A stretch of 64,000 nt of DNA from Qipengyuania pelagi (GTDB taxonomy: Bacteria; Pseudomonadota; Alphaproteobacteria; Sphingomonadales; Sphingomonadaceae): contig NZ_WTYD01000001.1 of the NCBI RefSeq assembly GCF_009827295.1, positions 1,240,001 to 1,304,000 of the forward strand, in the 5' to 3' direction. The notes under the pieces were generated by a model, which ran no database searches, was not told where the DNA came from, and saw only the letters and a list, made by a program, of their open reading frames with translations. The translations under genes were made by a program, and so were the position numbers. Of the stretch, positions 54,522 through 64,000 are shown piece by piece. Every line of letters starts with the position of its first letter. Position 1 is the first letter of the stretch.

Positions 54522-54784
54522 AGCACTTCTCCGATCGCAGCGCGGAATTCTTCCCAACGAGCGGCCTCGTCGGGCTGATTGTCAGGAAACAGCTGCAAGC
54601 GCTCGAACGCGATGGCCAGCCTCTCGGAATGATTCGGCGCTCGCAGGGCGTGGCAATTCTCGACCGCCTGGCGCAGCTCGAGATAGTCGACGCGCTGGCT
54701 CGCATCGAACTGCCGAAAGCGCTGCACCCGCTCGAATGCGGACTTGACGCGATCGATGCCGGGGAAGCGGGTCGTGGTGGTCAT
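54518..54784 (-). CDS. 88-residue protein of the nuclease operon
   Basis: MTTTTRFPGIDRVKSAFERV, helical and rich in Arg, Phe and Glu. No family recognised. It lies 42 bases downstream of the secreted nuclease gene, in the same direction. Confidence 0.5.
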   Translation of the reverse strand: MTTTTRFPGIDRVKSAFERVQRFRQFDASQRVDYLELRQAVENCHALRAPNHSERLAIAFERLQLFPDNQPDEAARWEEFRAAIGEVL

Positions 54785-54826
54785 CCGCGCTTGCTGCCAT
54801 GCGGCAGCCCCGGAGGGAAGCGCCGA

Positions 54827-55237
54827 TCAGCGGGAGACGAGATCCGGGCAGGTCCGTGCGACGGCCTTCTTGTTATCCCACCGCGCGACATAGGCCGCGC
54901 CGCCTTCGGCCAGCTGGTAACACGACAGGTCGGTTTCGCCGGCGCGCACCAGAGCAAGCGTGCGGCCGTAATGATCCTCGCCAATGCGAATGATCGACAA
55001 TGGACCGTTTTCCATCGCCTCGACCAGCGACTGGGTGGATGCGAACGGGTCACCCGGCACACACTCCCGCCCCGCCCGACATCTGCCCGGCTTCTCCGGC
55101 GTGTCGATACCGAGCAGGCGGATGCGCTCCTCGCCGCAGCGAATCGTGTCACCATCGGTCACGGTGCAGGTGGCCTCGATCGGCACTGGTGCGGGCAGCG
55201 GCGAACAGGCGGCGCAGGCAAGTGCGAGGATCAACAT
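54827..55237 (-). CDS. SNase-family (thermonuclease-like) lipoprotein
   Basis: The 136 residues start with a short hydrophobic signal and a lipobox (ALACAAC), then a staphylococcal-nuclease-type domain: VTDGDTIRC, RLLGIDTPE and YGRTLALV hold the positions of the catalytic Asp, Arg, Asp-Thr, Glu and Arg, so it is probably an active nuclease. The N-terminus lacks the usual basic residues, so either the start is a non-ATG codon further up or export is atypical. AGGATTC lies upstream of the ATG at 55237. It heads a leftward four-gene operon next to the right island end. Confidence 0.8.
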   Translation of the reverse strand: MLILALACAACSPLPAPVPIEATCTVTDGDTIRCGEERIRLLGIDTPEKPGRCRAGRECVPGDPFASTQSLVEAMENGPLSIIRIGEDHYGRTLALVRAGETDLSCYQLAEGGAAYVARWDNKKAVARTCPDLVSR

Positions 55238-55646
<409 letters not shown>

Positions 55647-56261
55647 ATGATGAAACGACTCCTCCGCAAAATCCTTCGACGGCCGCATTCTGAAATCCGC
55701 GATGATATTCAGGTGGAGGAATTCGTCGAACTGCAACGCTGTGAATTGTTCGGTCCATCCTGGATCGGATTTCGCAGCTACGCCAATTCAAGCCTGCTCA
55801 GGCGCGTGCGGGTCGGACGGTTCTGCTCGATAGGGCGGCGCTGTTCGGTTGGTGCGGCGCTCCACGATGTGGACTGCTTCACCACCCACCCTATAGCGCG
55901 CTCCGACAGCTTCCAATCCGATCCGTTGACGGTGATCGGCAACGATGTCTGGATCGGCGACAACGTGGTCATCGTGGCGGGCGTTTCCGTTGGAGACGGG
56001 GCGGTGATCGGTGGCGGTGCGGTGGTCACGAAAGACGTTCCACCCTATGCCATTGTCGGCGGTGTGCCGGCGCGCCTGATCCGCCCGCGCTTTGAAGAGC
56101 AACAGATCGCCGACCTGCTCGAAGCGAAATGGTGGCAATATGGCGACCGCGCCGTGGACCTGTGCGGCAAGGGCGCGACGCCCGACCAGATGCTGTCCGC
56201 ATTGGCCGACGGCTCGATCGAGCCCTTGCCCGAGCATTTCAGCCCGTGGCGAGGTTCTTGA
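55647..56261 (+). CDS. Hexapeptide-repeat acetyltransferase, xenobiotic/CatB type
   Basis: The 204 residues carry left-handed beta-helix hexapeptides ([52 protein letters not shown]) and the FTTHPI loop typical of CatB/VatD-like acetyltransferases with the catalytic His. It could modify sugars or antibiotics; the substrate is unknown. The first gene outside the island on the right, where it was originally next to tRNA-Pro. Confidence 0.85.
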   Translation: MMKRLLRKILRRPHSEIRDDIQVEEFVELQRCELFGPSWIGFRSYANSSLLRRVRVGRFCSIGRRCSVGAALHDVDCFTTHPIARSDSFQSDPLTVIGNDVWIGDNVVIVAGVSVGDGAVIGGGAVVTKDVPPYAIVGGVPARLIRPRFEEQQIADLLEAKWWQYGDRAVDLCGKGATPDQMLSALADGSIEPLPEHFSPWRGS

Positions 56262-56285
56262 GCGTCGCGCTGCCGGAGGTTCGCC

Positions 56286-58475
56286 TCACTCCGGCATGAC
56301 CTCCAGAACGCGGTCCGGCGTCATCGGAAAACTGAGGACGCGCGCGCCGCAGGCGTTGTAGATCGCATTGGCGATCGCACCCGCACCGCCGCACATGCCC
56401 AGCTCGCCGATACCCTTCGCCTGAATGGGGCTTGCGACCGGATCGCGTTCCTCCACCATCACGACCTCGACCTCCCCCACGTCGCGGTTCACCGGGACGT
56501 GATATTCGGCAAGATCGCAATTGACGAGATGGCCGTCTTTGGGATCGAAATGCAGCGCTTCGGTCAGAGCGGCGCCGATGCTCCAAGTGATCCCGCCCAG
56601 ACATTGCGAGCGAGCGGTCTTCTCGTTCAGCACGCGGCCGAACCCGAAGGCTCCGAGCATCCTGTCGACCCGCGTTTCCCCGGTGAAGCGGTTAACCCGA
56701 ACCTGGGCGAAGAAGGCTCCGAAACCTGACGCAGTATGGCTGTCGGCGATATCGCCCGGCTCGTAATGGCCCTCTTCGGACAGTTCCTCGCCATCGAGCA
56801 ATTCGACCAGAGACCGCCCGCCCTCGACCGCGCCATCGCGCAGGATCAGATCGCTTTCTCCGGTGCCTGCCCTCTCCGCCAGCATCTTACGCAAAGCGCG
56901 GCAAGCGAGATAGGCTGCCGATCCGATCGAGGCCGCGCCCCAGCTGCCGCCGGAACCGGGGCCGCGCGGGAAATCGGTATCGCCCAATTGGACGAGCACA
57001 TCGTCCACCGCGATCCCAAGCATTTCCGCGACCATCTGAGCGAGGATCGTATAGGTGCCGGTCCCGATATCGGTCATATCCGTACGTATCTCGGCAGTGC
57101 CATCGGGTTTCAGAGTCACCCTCGCCCTCGCCTCGCCGACATTGTGCACGCGCGCCGCGCTCGCCATGCCGGTGCCGATCCACCATTCGCCGTCCCGCGT
57201 GTGGCGCGGCGATCGAGGCCCCGAATCCCAGCCGAACCGTTCCGCCCCTTGCTTCAGGCATTCGGCAAGCTTGTGGGATGAAAACGGCAAATCCTCTTCG
57301 GGATCGCGATGGGGGATGTTGAGAAGGCGCAGCTCGACCGGATCGACGCCGCTCTTTTCCGCGAGAACGTCCATCGCGATTTCCAGCGCGGGCATACCCA
57401 CCGCTTCCCCCGGCGCGCGGACCGACCCGGCGGTCATGCGGTGGATGCGCGCGACTTCGAGCTTCAGGGCGCGATTGTCGCCGCCGTACAGGAAGTGCGA
57501 GGATTGCAGCACGGGCTCGGCGAATTCCTCTGCGGGAAGGTTCGAAACCAGCGCCTCATGCCCGAACCCGTCGAGCCTGCCCTCGCCGTCTCCGGCCAGG
57601 CGAAGCCGTTGTGTGGTCTCGCTGCGGCGCATGACGCACTGGAAGACCTGCTGGCGGCTCATCACCACGCGGACCGGCCTTCCGACTTTCTCGGCGGCGA
57701 TCGCGGCCGCGACGACTTCCTCGCTGATGCCGAGCTTCGATCCGAACCCGCCCCCGACATAGCGCGAGACGATCCGCACCCGGTCCTCTTCGACACCCAG
57801 AGTGTCGGCGAGTTCGGCGATGTTGTAGTTCAACATCTGTAGCGAGGCGTGGACCGTCAGCTTGTCGCCCTCCCACTGCGCGATCGCGGCGTGGGGTTCC
57901 ATGGCGGCGGACGCATGGCCCTCGGTGGTGATCGCGAGGTCGACCGAATGATCGGCGCGGCTCATCGCCTGTGCCAGATCGCCTTGATCGACGGTTTCGT
58001 CCTCCTGCTCCTCAGGCTCGACATCAGAAGGGTGGAGCGGAGCGCCGTCTTCCGCCCGATATTCCACCTTCAGATGCTTCGCCGCGTCGCGCGCCTGCTC
58101 GAACGTCTCGGCGACGACGACCGCAATCGGCTGGCCCCAGAAGAAGACCTTCGTCGGCCCTTGTTGTGGCGCTTCGCCGGCGGTTCCCTGCGCCGCCCGC
58201 GTCGTCAGGCGCTCGTCATCGATAACGGCAAGGACACCGGGCATTTCGAGCACCGAGGCCTTGTCGATCGACACGACCTCGCCGCGCACGATCGTCGTTG
58301 TCACGATCACGCCCTCGGCAGCATTCTCGACCGGGTATTCGACAGCGTAGGGCGCCGTTCCGGTCACCTTCGCCAGCCCCTCGACCCGCGAAACGGGCTT
58401 GCCCAGCACGCCCTGCTTCATCGTGTCGAGAAAGTTTTCGGTGTCGGGTTCGTCTTGCTTGAGATGGGCGGTCAT
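56286..58475 (-). CDS. Molybdopterin-binding subunit of a xanthine dehydrogenase-family aldehyde oxidoreductase (PaoC/YagR-like)
   Basis: The 729-residue catalytic subunit (PaoC of E. coli is 732) shows GKPVSRVEGLAKVTGTAPY near the N-terminus, then RYVGGGFGSKLG, VRAPGEAVGMPALE and GGSWGAASIGSAAY around the molybdenum cofactor. It acts with the FAD and 2Fe-2S subunits encoded upstream, overlapping the FAD gene by four bases. It probably oxidises aldehydes in the cytoplasm or periplasm. Confidence 0.9.
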   Translation of the reverse strand: MTAHLKQDEPDTENFLDTMKQGVLGKPVSRVEGLAKVTGTAPYAVEYPVENAAEGVIVTTTIVRGEVVSIDKASVLEMPGVLAVIDDERLTTRAAQGTAGEAPQQGPTKVFFWGQPIAVVVAETFEQARDAAKHLKVEYRAEDGAPLHPSDVEPEEQEDETVDQGDLAQAMSRADHSVDLAITTEGHASAAMEPHAAIAQWEGDKLTVHASLQMLNYNIAELADTLGVEEDRVRIVSRYVGGGFGSKLGISEEVVAAAIAAEKVGRPVRVVMSRQQVFQCVMRRSETTQRLRLAGDGEGRLDGFGHEALVSNLPAEEFAEPVLQSSHFLYGGDNRALKLEVARIHRMTAGSVRAPGEAVGMPALEIAMDVLAEKSGVDPVELRLLNIPHRDPEEDLPFSSHKLAECLKQGAERFGWDSGPRSPRHTRDGEWWIGTGMASAARVHNVGEARARVTLKPDGTAEIRTDMTDIGTGTYTILAQMVAEMLGIAVDDVLVQLGDTDFPRGPGSGGSWGAASIGSAAYLACRALRKMLAERAGTGESDLILRDGAVEGGRSLVELLDGEELSEEGHYEPGDIADSHTASGFGAFFAQVRVNRFTGETRVDRMLGAFGFGRVLNEKTARSQCLGGITWSIGAALTEALHFDPKDGHLVNCDLAEYHVPVNRDVGEVEVVMVEERDPVASPIQAKGIGELGMCGGAGAIANAIYNACGARVLSFPMTPDRVLEVMPE

Positions 58476-59458
58476 ATCGCGGTCTCCGTCGCTTCGGCCA
58501 ACACGGCGGCGAGCGTGCGCCGGGCGAGCGGGATCTTGAAATCGTTCTCGCCATAGCCCTGCGCGTCTTCCAGCAGCAGGTCGGCGGCGCGGTCGAACAG
58601 AGCGGCGTCCGGCACCTTTCCGCCCAGCAGGTCGGCAAGGCGGGGATCGTGCCAGGGCTTGTGCGCCAGTCCACCGAAAGCGAGGTCTGCGCGCGCGATG
58701 GTCTCGCCTTCCATCGCGATCACGGCGGCTACCGAGACCAGGGCGAAGGCATAGGACGAGCGCTCGCGCACCTTGCGGTAGATCTGCTTCCCTTCGACCG
58801 GGGCTGGCAGGATTACCGAGGTGATGACCTCGCCCGGCTCCAGCACATTGTCGCGCCAGGGCGTGTCGCCCGGCAGGCGATGGAAGTCGCGAACCGGAAC
58901 CTGGCGGCGGGCATCACCCGCCCCTTCGATCTCGACCATGGCATCGAGCGCGCTCATCGCCACGGCCATGTCGCCGGGATAGGTCGCGATACAGTGGGGA
59001 CTGGTGCCGAGAACGCCGTGGAGGCGCGCGATCCCGTCTATCGCGCCACAGCCCGAACCGGGGTCGCGCTTGTTGCAGGGCTGGTCGATATTGGTGAAGT
59101 AGTAACAGCGCGTGCGCTGGCACAGATTGCCGCCGGTCGTGGCGCGATTGCGCAATTGCTGTGTCGCCCCGGCGAGAATGGCGCGCGCCAGCACCGGATA
59201 GTCGCTGCGGATGCGGTCATGGTTCGCGGTCGCGGTGTTGGTGACGAGCGCGCCGATGCGCACCCCGCCATCCGCTGTCTCCTCGATCGCATTCATGCCC
59301 AGCCGGTCGATCGCGACCAGCCGCTCGGGCGTCTCGACCTGCAATTTCATCAGGTCGAGCAGATTGGTCCCACCCGCGATCAGCGTGGCGGTTTCGCCAT
59401 CCGAGAGGGAATACGCGTGATCGAGGCTGTCGGGCCGCTGGAGATCGAATGGTCTCAT
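58472..59458 (-). CDS. FAD-binding subunit of the aldehyde oxidoreductase (PaoB-like), with Fe-S insert
   Basis: The 328 residues show the flavin motif LIAGGTNLLDLMK near residue 30 and a conserved insertion GNLCQRTRCYYF...PCNKRDPGSGC, whose four cysteines match the extra 4Fe-4S cluster known from PaoB. The ATG at 59458 overlaps the stop of the 2Fe-2S gene (four bases). A longer frame upstream is antisense to nothing and has no match. Confidence 0.9.
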   Translation of the reverse strand: MRPFDLQRPDSLDHAYSLSDGETATLIAGGTNLLDLMKLQVETPERLVAIDRLGMNAIEETADGGVRIGALVTNTATANHDRIRSDYPVLARAILAGATQQLRNRATTGGNLCQRTRCYYFTNIDQPCNKRDPGSGCGAIDGIARLHGVLGTSPHCIATYPGDMAVAMSALDAMVEIEGAGDARRQVPVRDFHRLPGDTPWRDNVLEPGEVITSVILPAPVEGKQIYRKVRERSSYAFALVSVAAVIAMEGETIARADLAFGGLAHKPWHDPRLADLLGGKVPDAALFDRAADLLLEDAQGYGENDFKIPLARRTLAAVLAEATETAI

Positions 59459-59967
59459 GCGGCGTCTCCCTGTCCGGCGACATCGCGGATCGCGGCGACG
59501 ATATTGGCATAGGCTCCGCAGCGGCACAGATTGCCGCTCATCCGTTCGCGGATTTCCTCGGCCGTCGCCGTCATCTCGCCGGTCAGATCTGCGCTTGCGT
59601 CGCTGGCGAAACCGGCCTTGATCTCGTCCAGCATGGCGGTGGCCGAACACACCTGGCCCGGTGTGCAATAGCCGCATTGATACCCGTCATGCTCAACGAA
59701 AGCGACCTGGAGCGGCGACGGGTTCTCGGGCGTGCCCAACCCCTCGATCGTCGTGACATCGTCCCCGTCATGCAGGGCGGCGAGCGTCAGGCAGCTGTTG
59801 ATCCGCATCCCATTGACGATGACGGTGCAGGCCCCGCACTGGCCGTGATCGCAGCCCTTCTTGGTGCCGGTGAGACCCAGATCGTGGCGCAGGAAATCCA
59901 GCAGGCTGGTGCGCGGATCGCTCGGCAGGGGGTGGTCGGTTCCGTTGATGGTGATGGTATCGGGCAA
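59455..59967 (-). CDS. 2Fe-2S subunit of the aldehyde oxidoreductase (PaoA-like)
   Basis: The plant-type cluster CDHGQCGACTV lies near the N-terminus, and the second cluster motif QCGYCTPGQVC...GNLCRCGAY is complete. The start is TTG at 59967, six bases after GAGGAG, giving 170 residues. A second TTG at 59991 is possible. No twin-arginine signal is visible, unlike E. coli PaoA. First gene of the three-gene operon. Confidence 0.9.
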   Translation of the reverse strand: MPDTITINGTDHPLPSDPRTSLLDFLRHDLGLTGTKKGCDHGQCGACTVIVNGMRINSCLTLAALHDGDDVTTIEGLGTPENPSPLQVAFVEHDGYQCGYCTPGQVCSATAMLDEIKAGFASDASADLTGEMTATAEEIRERMSGNLCRCGAYANIVAAIRDVAGQGDAA

Positions 59968-60071
59968 GACGGTCTCCTCGTCCCCCCTCAACCGGCCTGA
60001 CCCTTTTAAGGTCCGAAGAAATTTATGGAGTTTCGGTTTGCGGCGACGCGGATCGGCGGCAAAGGAACGCG

Positions 60072-60689
60072 ATGACCGATTATCATTTCTACCGGCCCGA
60101 GGATGGGCACCGCCTTCCGCACAGCCCCTTGAACGCCATCGTCGCGCCGCGCCCGATCGGCTGGATCTCGACGATCGGCAGGGACGGCACGCGCAATCTG
60201 GCGCCCTACAGCTTCTTCAACCTCATCAATTACGACCCGCCCCTCATCGTGTTTGCCTCGTCAGGGTGGAAGGACACGGTCGCGAATATCGAGGCGAGCG
60301 GCGAATTCGTGTGGAACCTCGCCACGCGCGCGCAGGCCGAAGCGATGAACGCCACTTCCGCGAGCGTCGGGCCGGGGGTGGACGAGTTTGCTCTGGCGGG
60401 ATTGGACACGCTCCCTTCCACGATCGTCGCCCCGCCGCGCGTGGCGGGCAGCCCGGTGCATTTCGAATGCAGAATGACCCAGCTGATCCGGCTTGAGGAT
60501 CGGCATGGTGAAGAACTCGATCAATGGCTGGTGATCGGTGAAGCGGTCGGCATCCATATCGATCCCGCCATGCTCGAAGATGGTGTCTACCAGACTGCCC
60601 GCCCCGTCCCGATTACGCGCGGCGGCGGACCGGCGGATTATTTCGCCATCACGCAGGATGCGCTGTTTAAGATGAAGCGCCCCGACTGA
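60072..60689 (+). CDS. Flavin reductase-like (split-barrel) protein
   Basis: The 205 residues start MTDYHFYRPEDGHRLPHSPL and show the flavin-reductase-like core PRPIGWISTIGRDGTRNLAPYSFFN and PPLIVFASS. Proteins of this group bind FMN and reduce flavins or act in unknown redox steps. Divergent from the aldehyde oxidoreductase operon. The ATG at 60072 fits the family. Confidence 0.85.
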   Translation: MTDYHFYRPEDGHRLPHSPLNAIVAPRPIGWISTIGRDGTRNLAPYSFFNLINYDPPLIVFASSGWKDTVANIEASGEFVWNLATRAQAEAMNATSASVGPGVDEFALAGLDTLPSTIVAPPRVAGSPVHFECRMTQLIRLEDRHGEELDQWLVIGEAVGIHIDPAMLEDGVYQTARPVPITRGGGPADYFAITQDALFKMKRPD

Positions 60690-60889
60690 TCCGCCGAGCG
60701 CAATCGCTCAATATCCCCGGCGACCCGACCGCTGCGCGAAATGCGACGTGCGAGGATGCAAGCGCCGCTTCGCTGTCGCGCGGCCTGCCGAGCCGGGCGA
60801 TGGCGAGATAGACCGTATGCAAGGCGATGTAACCGGTTGCAGGAACGGGCGCGATGCGACAGGATCGTGGCAAAGACGAGAGGATGATG

Positions 60890-62920
60890 ATGGCGAGCGT
60901 TTGGAAACCGATTGCGATGGCGCTGGTCGTCTTCGCCCTGCCCGTGCCCGGTGCTGCGCAGGATGCGGAGCGTTATCGGGAATGTTCCCCGGACGGGCGG
61001 CTGTGCTTCGCGCTCGAGACGGTGGCGGAAGCGCCGCATTACTCGGTGACCCGCGACGGCAAACCAGTGATCGCCCCCTCCCGCTTGGGCTTCGTGCTGC
61101 GCGGTGCGGGCAAATGGGGCAATCGCGTGGCGCTGGGCGAAGCGGTGCGGCGCGACCATGAAGGCGAGTGGGAACAACCCTGGGGCGAGAACCGCGTGGT
61201 GCGCGACGACTATCGCGAAATCCGCATACCCATCACCGAACTCGGCAAGACCGAACGCCGCATCGACCTGATCGCGCGGGTCTTCGACGGCGGCGTAGGA
61301 TTTCGCTTCGCCTTCCCCGACCAGGAGCAGCTTGCCGATGTCAAGATCGACGAGGAGCTGACCGAGTTCAACATTTCGGGTGACGCCGAAGCCTGGTGGA
61401 TTCCGGGCGGCGAGTGGAACCGCTACGAATATGTGTACAACCACACCCCCGCCAATCAGGTCGGCACAGCGCATTCGCCGCTGACCCTGCGCCGCGCGGA
61501 TGGCCTCCACCTCGCGATCCACGAAGCGGCATTGGAAGATTACAGCGGCTTCTGGCTCCAGCGGGTCGAAGGTCAGCGGTTCCGCACCATGCTCGCGCCG
61601 TCATCCCAGCCATGGAAGGTGCGCCGCACCGCGCCCTTCGTCACACCCTGGCGCACGATCCTGATCGCCGAGGATGCGCCGCGCCTCTATGCGGCGGCGG
61701 ACATCCTGCTCAATCTCAACGAACCCAACCGTCTCGGCGATGTCAGCTGGTCGAAACCGCACAAATATGTCGGTATCTGGTGGGCGATGCATCTCGACAA
61801 ATGGAGCTGGAACGCTGGCCCCAAGCATGGCGCCACCACCCAGCACGCGATCGACTATATCGATTTCGCCGCGAAGCATGGCTTCAAATCCGTCCTGATC
61901 GAAGGCTGGAACGAGGGGTGGTGGAGCGAGAGCGGACGCAATTTCCAGTTCGCCACCGCCTACCCCGATTTCGACATGGATCGCATCGCCGCCTATGCCG
62001 CGTCGAAGGGTGTCGAGATCATGGGCCACCACGAAACGGCGGGCAATGCCGGGCTTTACGAACGCCAGCTCGAGGAAGCGCTCGATTATTACCAGCGGCA
62101 CGGCGTCCATTCGGTCAAGACCGGCTATGTCGCCGATGCGGGCGGCGTGCTGCGCGAGGACCCGGACGGCACCGAACAGTGGGAGTATCACGACGGGCAG
62201 TACATGGCCCGCCATCACGTCCTCGTCGCCGAACGTGCCGCCGAACATGAGATCGCCATCAACGCGCATGAGCCGATCAAGGATACCGGTATGCGCCGCA
62301 CCTATCCCAATCTGATGACACGCGAAGGTGCGCGGGGGACCGAATATATGGCCTGGGGCGAGCCGCCCAATCCGCCCAGCCACGAGCCGACCCTGCTGTT
62401 CACGCGGATGCTGGCAGGCCCGTTCGACCTGACGCCGGGCATCGTCAGTCTGCAAGGGCGCGAAGGCCTCTTGCCCAACACGCTGGCGCGGCAATTGGCC
62501 GATTACGTGGTGATCTATTCCCCGCTCCAGATGGCGGCGGATTTGCCCGAGAACTACGCCAAGGCCCCCGATGCGCTGGCCTTCATCGAACAGGTCCCGG
62601 TCGACTGGGAGCGGACGAAAGTCCTTTCCGGCGAGGTCGGACAATTCGGCGTCGTCGCCCGCCAGCGCCGCGGCGGGGAGGATTGGTGGATCGGCGGCGT
62701 CACCGACGAAACCGCGCGCGAGGTCGAACTCGACCTCACCTTCCTCGATCCGGGCAGGCGCTACACAGCCGAAATCTGGCGCGATGGCGAAGGCGGCGGG
62801 ATCGACGGGGATCGCTTCGCCATGGTGCGCGAGACGAGGGTCATTACGGGCGGCGAGGCGATGCGCGTGCTGATGCAGGCGGGCGGCGGCTTCGCGATGA
62901 GCCTCAGGCCCCTAGACTGA
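60890..62920 (+). CDS. Glycoside hydrolase family 97 (SusB-like alpha-glucosidase), exported
   Basis: The 676 residues begin with a signal peptide (MASVWKPIAMALVVFALPVPGAAQ) and show the GH97 N-terminal domain (GFRFAFP), the catalytic barrel and the family block NAHEPIKDTGMRRTYPNLMTREG with FTRMLAGPFDLTPGI. Acid and nucleophile residues are consistent with the inverting SusB type, but I did not place each. GAGAGG lies six bases before the ATG at 60890, although 60884 and 60887 are also in frame. It would digest alpha-glucosides in the periplasm. Confidence 0.88.
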   Translation: MASVWKPIAMALVVFALPVPGAAQDAERYRECSPDGRLCFALETVAEAPHYSVTRDGKPVIAPSRLGFVLRGAGKWGNRVALGEAVRRDHEGEWEQPWGENRVVRDDYREIRIPITELGKTERRIDLIARVFDGGVGFRFAFPDQEQLADVKIDEELTEFNISGDAEAWWIPGGEWNRYEYVYNHTPANQVGTAHSPLTLRRADGLHLAIHEAALEDYSGFWLQRVEGQRFRTMLAPSSQPWKVRRTAPFVTPWRTILIAEDAPRLYAAADILLNLNEPNRLGDVSWSKPHKYVGIWWAMHLDKWSWNAGPKHGATTQHAIDYIDFAAKHGFKSVLIEGWNEGWWSESGRNFQFATAYPDFDMDRIAAYAASKGVEIMGHHETAGNAGLYERQLEEALDYYQRHGVHSVKTGYVADAGGVLREDPDGTEQWEYHDGQYMARHHVLVAERAAEHEIAINAHEPIKDTGMRRTYPNLMTREGARGTEYMAWGEPPNPPSHEPTLLFTRMLAGPFDLTPGIVSLQGREGLLPNTLARQLADYVVIYSPLQMAADLPENYAKAPDALAFIEQVPVDWERTKVLSGEVGQFGVVARQRRGGEDWWIGGVTDETAREVELDLTFLDPGRRYTAEIWRDGEGGGIDGDRFAMVRETRVITGGEAMRVLMQAGGGFAMSLRPLD

Positions 62921-62941
62921 CCTCACTTCGGGCGGAGGCGC

Positions 62942-63838
62942 CTATCGAAACACCACGGTGCGGATGCCGTTGAGGAAGACCCGCCTTTCCGCCGTCCAGC
63001 GCACCGCGCGGGCCAGCACGCGCGCCTCGATATCGCGGCCGATGCGGACGAGATCCTGTTCGGTCGCGCGGTGATCGACTCGCTCGATATCCTGTTCGAT
63101 GATCGGCCCTTCGTCGAGATCGCCGGTGACGAAATGCGCCGTCGCACCGATCAGCTTGACTCCGCGCTCATGCGCCTTCCCATAGGGCCGCGCGCCCTTG
63201 AAGCTGGGGAGGAAGCTGTGGTGGATATTGATGCACCGCCCCGCCAGCGTCCCCGCCAGATCGGACGACAGCACCTGCATATAGCGGGCGAGCACCAGCG
63301 TATCGGCGCGGCTCTCCTCGAAGACGCGCAGCATCCGCGCTTCCTGCTCGCCGCGCCGGTCGGGATCGACGGGCAAGTAGTGATAGGGGACGCCATGCCA
63401 TTCGGTAAGATCGCGCAGCCCTTCGTGGTTCGACACCACACCCACGATTTCGACCGGCAGATTGCCCGTCTGCCAGCGATGCAGGAGGTCGTTGAGACAA
63501 TGGCTCCCCCGAGACACCGCGATCAGCAGGCGCGGCCGATGATCGGCGGGCAGCAGCTCCCAGTCCATCGCGTAATCCTGCGCGATCGGAGCGAAGCCGG
63601 ACCGCAGATCATCCACCGATTGGGGGAACGACACTCCCTCTGCGCGAAATTCGATCCTGAGGAAGAAGCGTCCCGCTTCGAGATCGGCATATTGCTGGCT
63701 GTCGAGGATGAAGCCTCCGATCGCGGCCAGATGGCTGCTGACCGCGGCGACGATGCCCACCCGATCCTCGCAGGACAGGGTGAGAATGAAGGCGGGTTTG
63801 GCTTGTTCGTGAGAAGCGGGATCGGCGCTGGGTGTCAT
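62942..63838 (-). CDS. purU: Formyltetrahydrofolate deformylase
   Basis: PurU hydrolyses 10-formyl-THF to formate and THF, balancing one-carbon pools. The 298 residues have an ACT domain (about 15-95, ILTLSCEDRVGIVAAVS) and a formyltransferase-type domain with INIHHSFLPSFKG and GATAHFVTGDLDEGPII, holding the catalytic Asn, His and Asp. Convergent with the GH97 gene. Confidence 0.95.
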   Translation of the reverse strand: MTPSADPASHEQAKPAFILTLSCEDRVGIVAAVSSHLAAIGGFILDSQQYADLEAGRFFLRIEFRAEGVSFPQSVDDLRSGFAPIAQDYAMDWELLPADHRPRLLIAVSRGSHCLNDLLHRWQTGNLPVEIVGVVSNHEGLRDLTEWHGVPYHYLPVDPDRRGEQEARMLRVFEESRADTLVLARYMQVLSSDLAGTLAGRCINIHHSFLPSFKGARPYGKAHERGVKLIGATAHFVTGDLDEGPIIEQDIERVDHRATEQDLVRIGRDIEARVLARAVRWTAERRVFLNGIRTVVFR

Positions 63839-63880
63839 GGCGGCACTTGTATCAAAGGATCGGCGGAGCGCCAGACGGCA

Positions 63881-64000
63881 CTAACGCTTTCGGGAGGCCC
63901 GGCGAAAGCAGGCCGCTGAGGCCAGCCACGATCCCGCGAGAACCGTGCCCCAGACCAGCGCCCGCGCCTGTCCGCCAGGTTGTGCGATAGTCGAGGGTGC
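63881..64000 (-). CDS. C-terminal end of a possible membrane protein (cut by the window)
   Basis: The minus-strand frame from 64000 to the stop at 63881 encodes 39 residues with a hydrophobic stretch (ALVWGTVLAGSWLASAACF) and a basic end RRASRKR. Only the end is visible, so the identity is unknown. Confidence 0.4.
   Translation of the reverse strand, partial: APSTIAQPGGQARALVWGTVLAGSWLASAACFRRASRKR

Overview
The window is high-GC DNA (codon third positions mostly G or C) with a gene set typical of an alphaproteobacterium of the Sphingomonadales, most likely an Erythrobacteraceae relative. The evidence is the FYDLN-acid protein, the ffh-rpsP-rimM-trmD-rplS cluster, the divergent ldcA/Mur-ligase pair, the PHA synthase/depolymerase pair, a soluble globin-type chemoreceptor and a PaoABC-like aldehyde oxidoreductase. 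I assigned the organism from gene content only.

Chromosomal backbone, left part (1-42052): the 3' end of proA; lepA; a PAS-GGDEF-EAL-PilZ cyclic-di-GMP protein; a ferredoxin-NADP reductase; class II-like phaC and phaZ followed by the remnant of an alcohol dehydrogenase; a globin-coupled methyl-accepting protein whose haem-ligand position looks changed; dnaN; fabD-fabG; LD-carboxypeptidase divergent from an Mpl/MurC-like ligase (peptidoglycan recycling); a DUF808 membrane protein; rpsF-rpsR-rplI; AMP nucleosidase; a seven-gene leftward run (asd, lipoprotein, hydrolase, beta-propeller lipoprotein, RimB-like protease, RimK, YbjN-like protein); a DPP-IV-type peptidase; the ffh-rpsP-rimM-[two inserted genes]-trmD-rplS cluster; tRNA-Ala; aroA-cmk; an HD-GYP phosphodiesterase; an Lrp regulator with a GFA-family protein; a histidine-kinase-like protein coupled to a polysaccharide deacetylase; and tRNA-Ile2 and tRNA-Pro.

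Integrated element (42082-55526): a 13.4-kb island sits in tRNA-Pro, bounded by a perfect 54-bp direct repeat of the tRNA 3' end. It has an integrase at the tRNA end, a leftward operon of small overlapping genes, a lambda-like switch (S24-type repressor, divergent Cro-like gene, three palindromic operators between them and two more 1.9 kb away) and a rightward early operon of genes joined by ATGA/GTGA overlaps. That operon includes a CII-like protein, a winged-helix-like protein and a free-standing DnaA domain IV. The island also carries a RelE/HigB-type toxin-antitoxin pair, a HIRAN-transmembrane protein inside the switch region, and a lipoprotein nuclease of the SNase family followed by three micro-genes. 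I see no terminase, portal, capsid, tail or lysis genes, so it is either a decayed prophage or, more interestingly, a phage satellite resembling a phage-inducible chromosomal island.

Right part (55527-64000): a hexapeptide acetyltransferase, a paoABC-type molybdenum aldehyde oxidoreductase operon, a flavin-reductase-like protein, a GH97 glycosidase, purU, and the C-terminal end of a possible membrane protein at the window edge.
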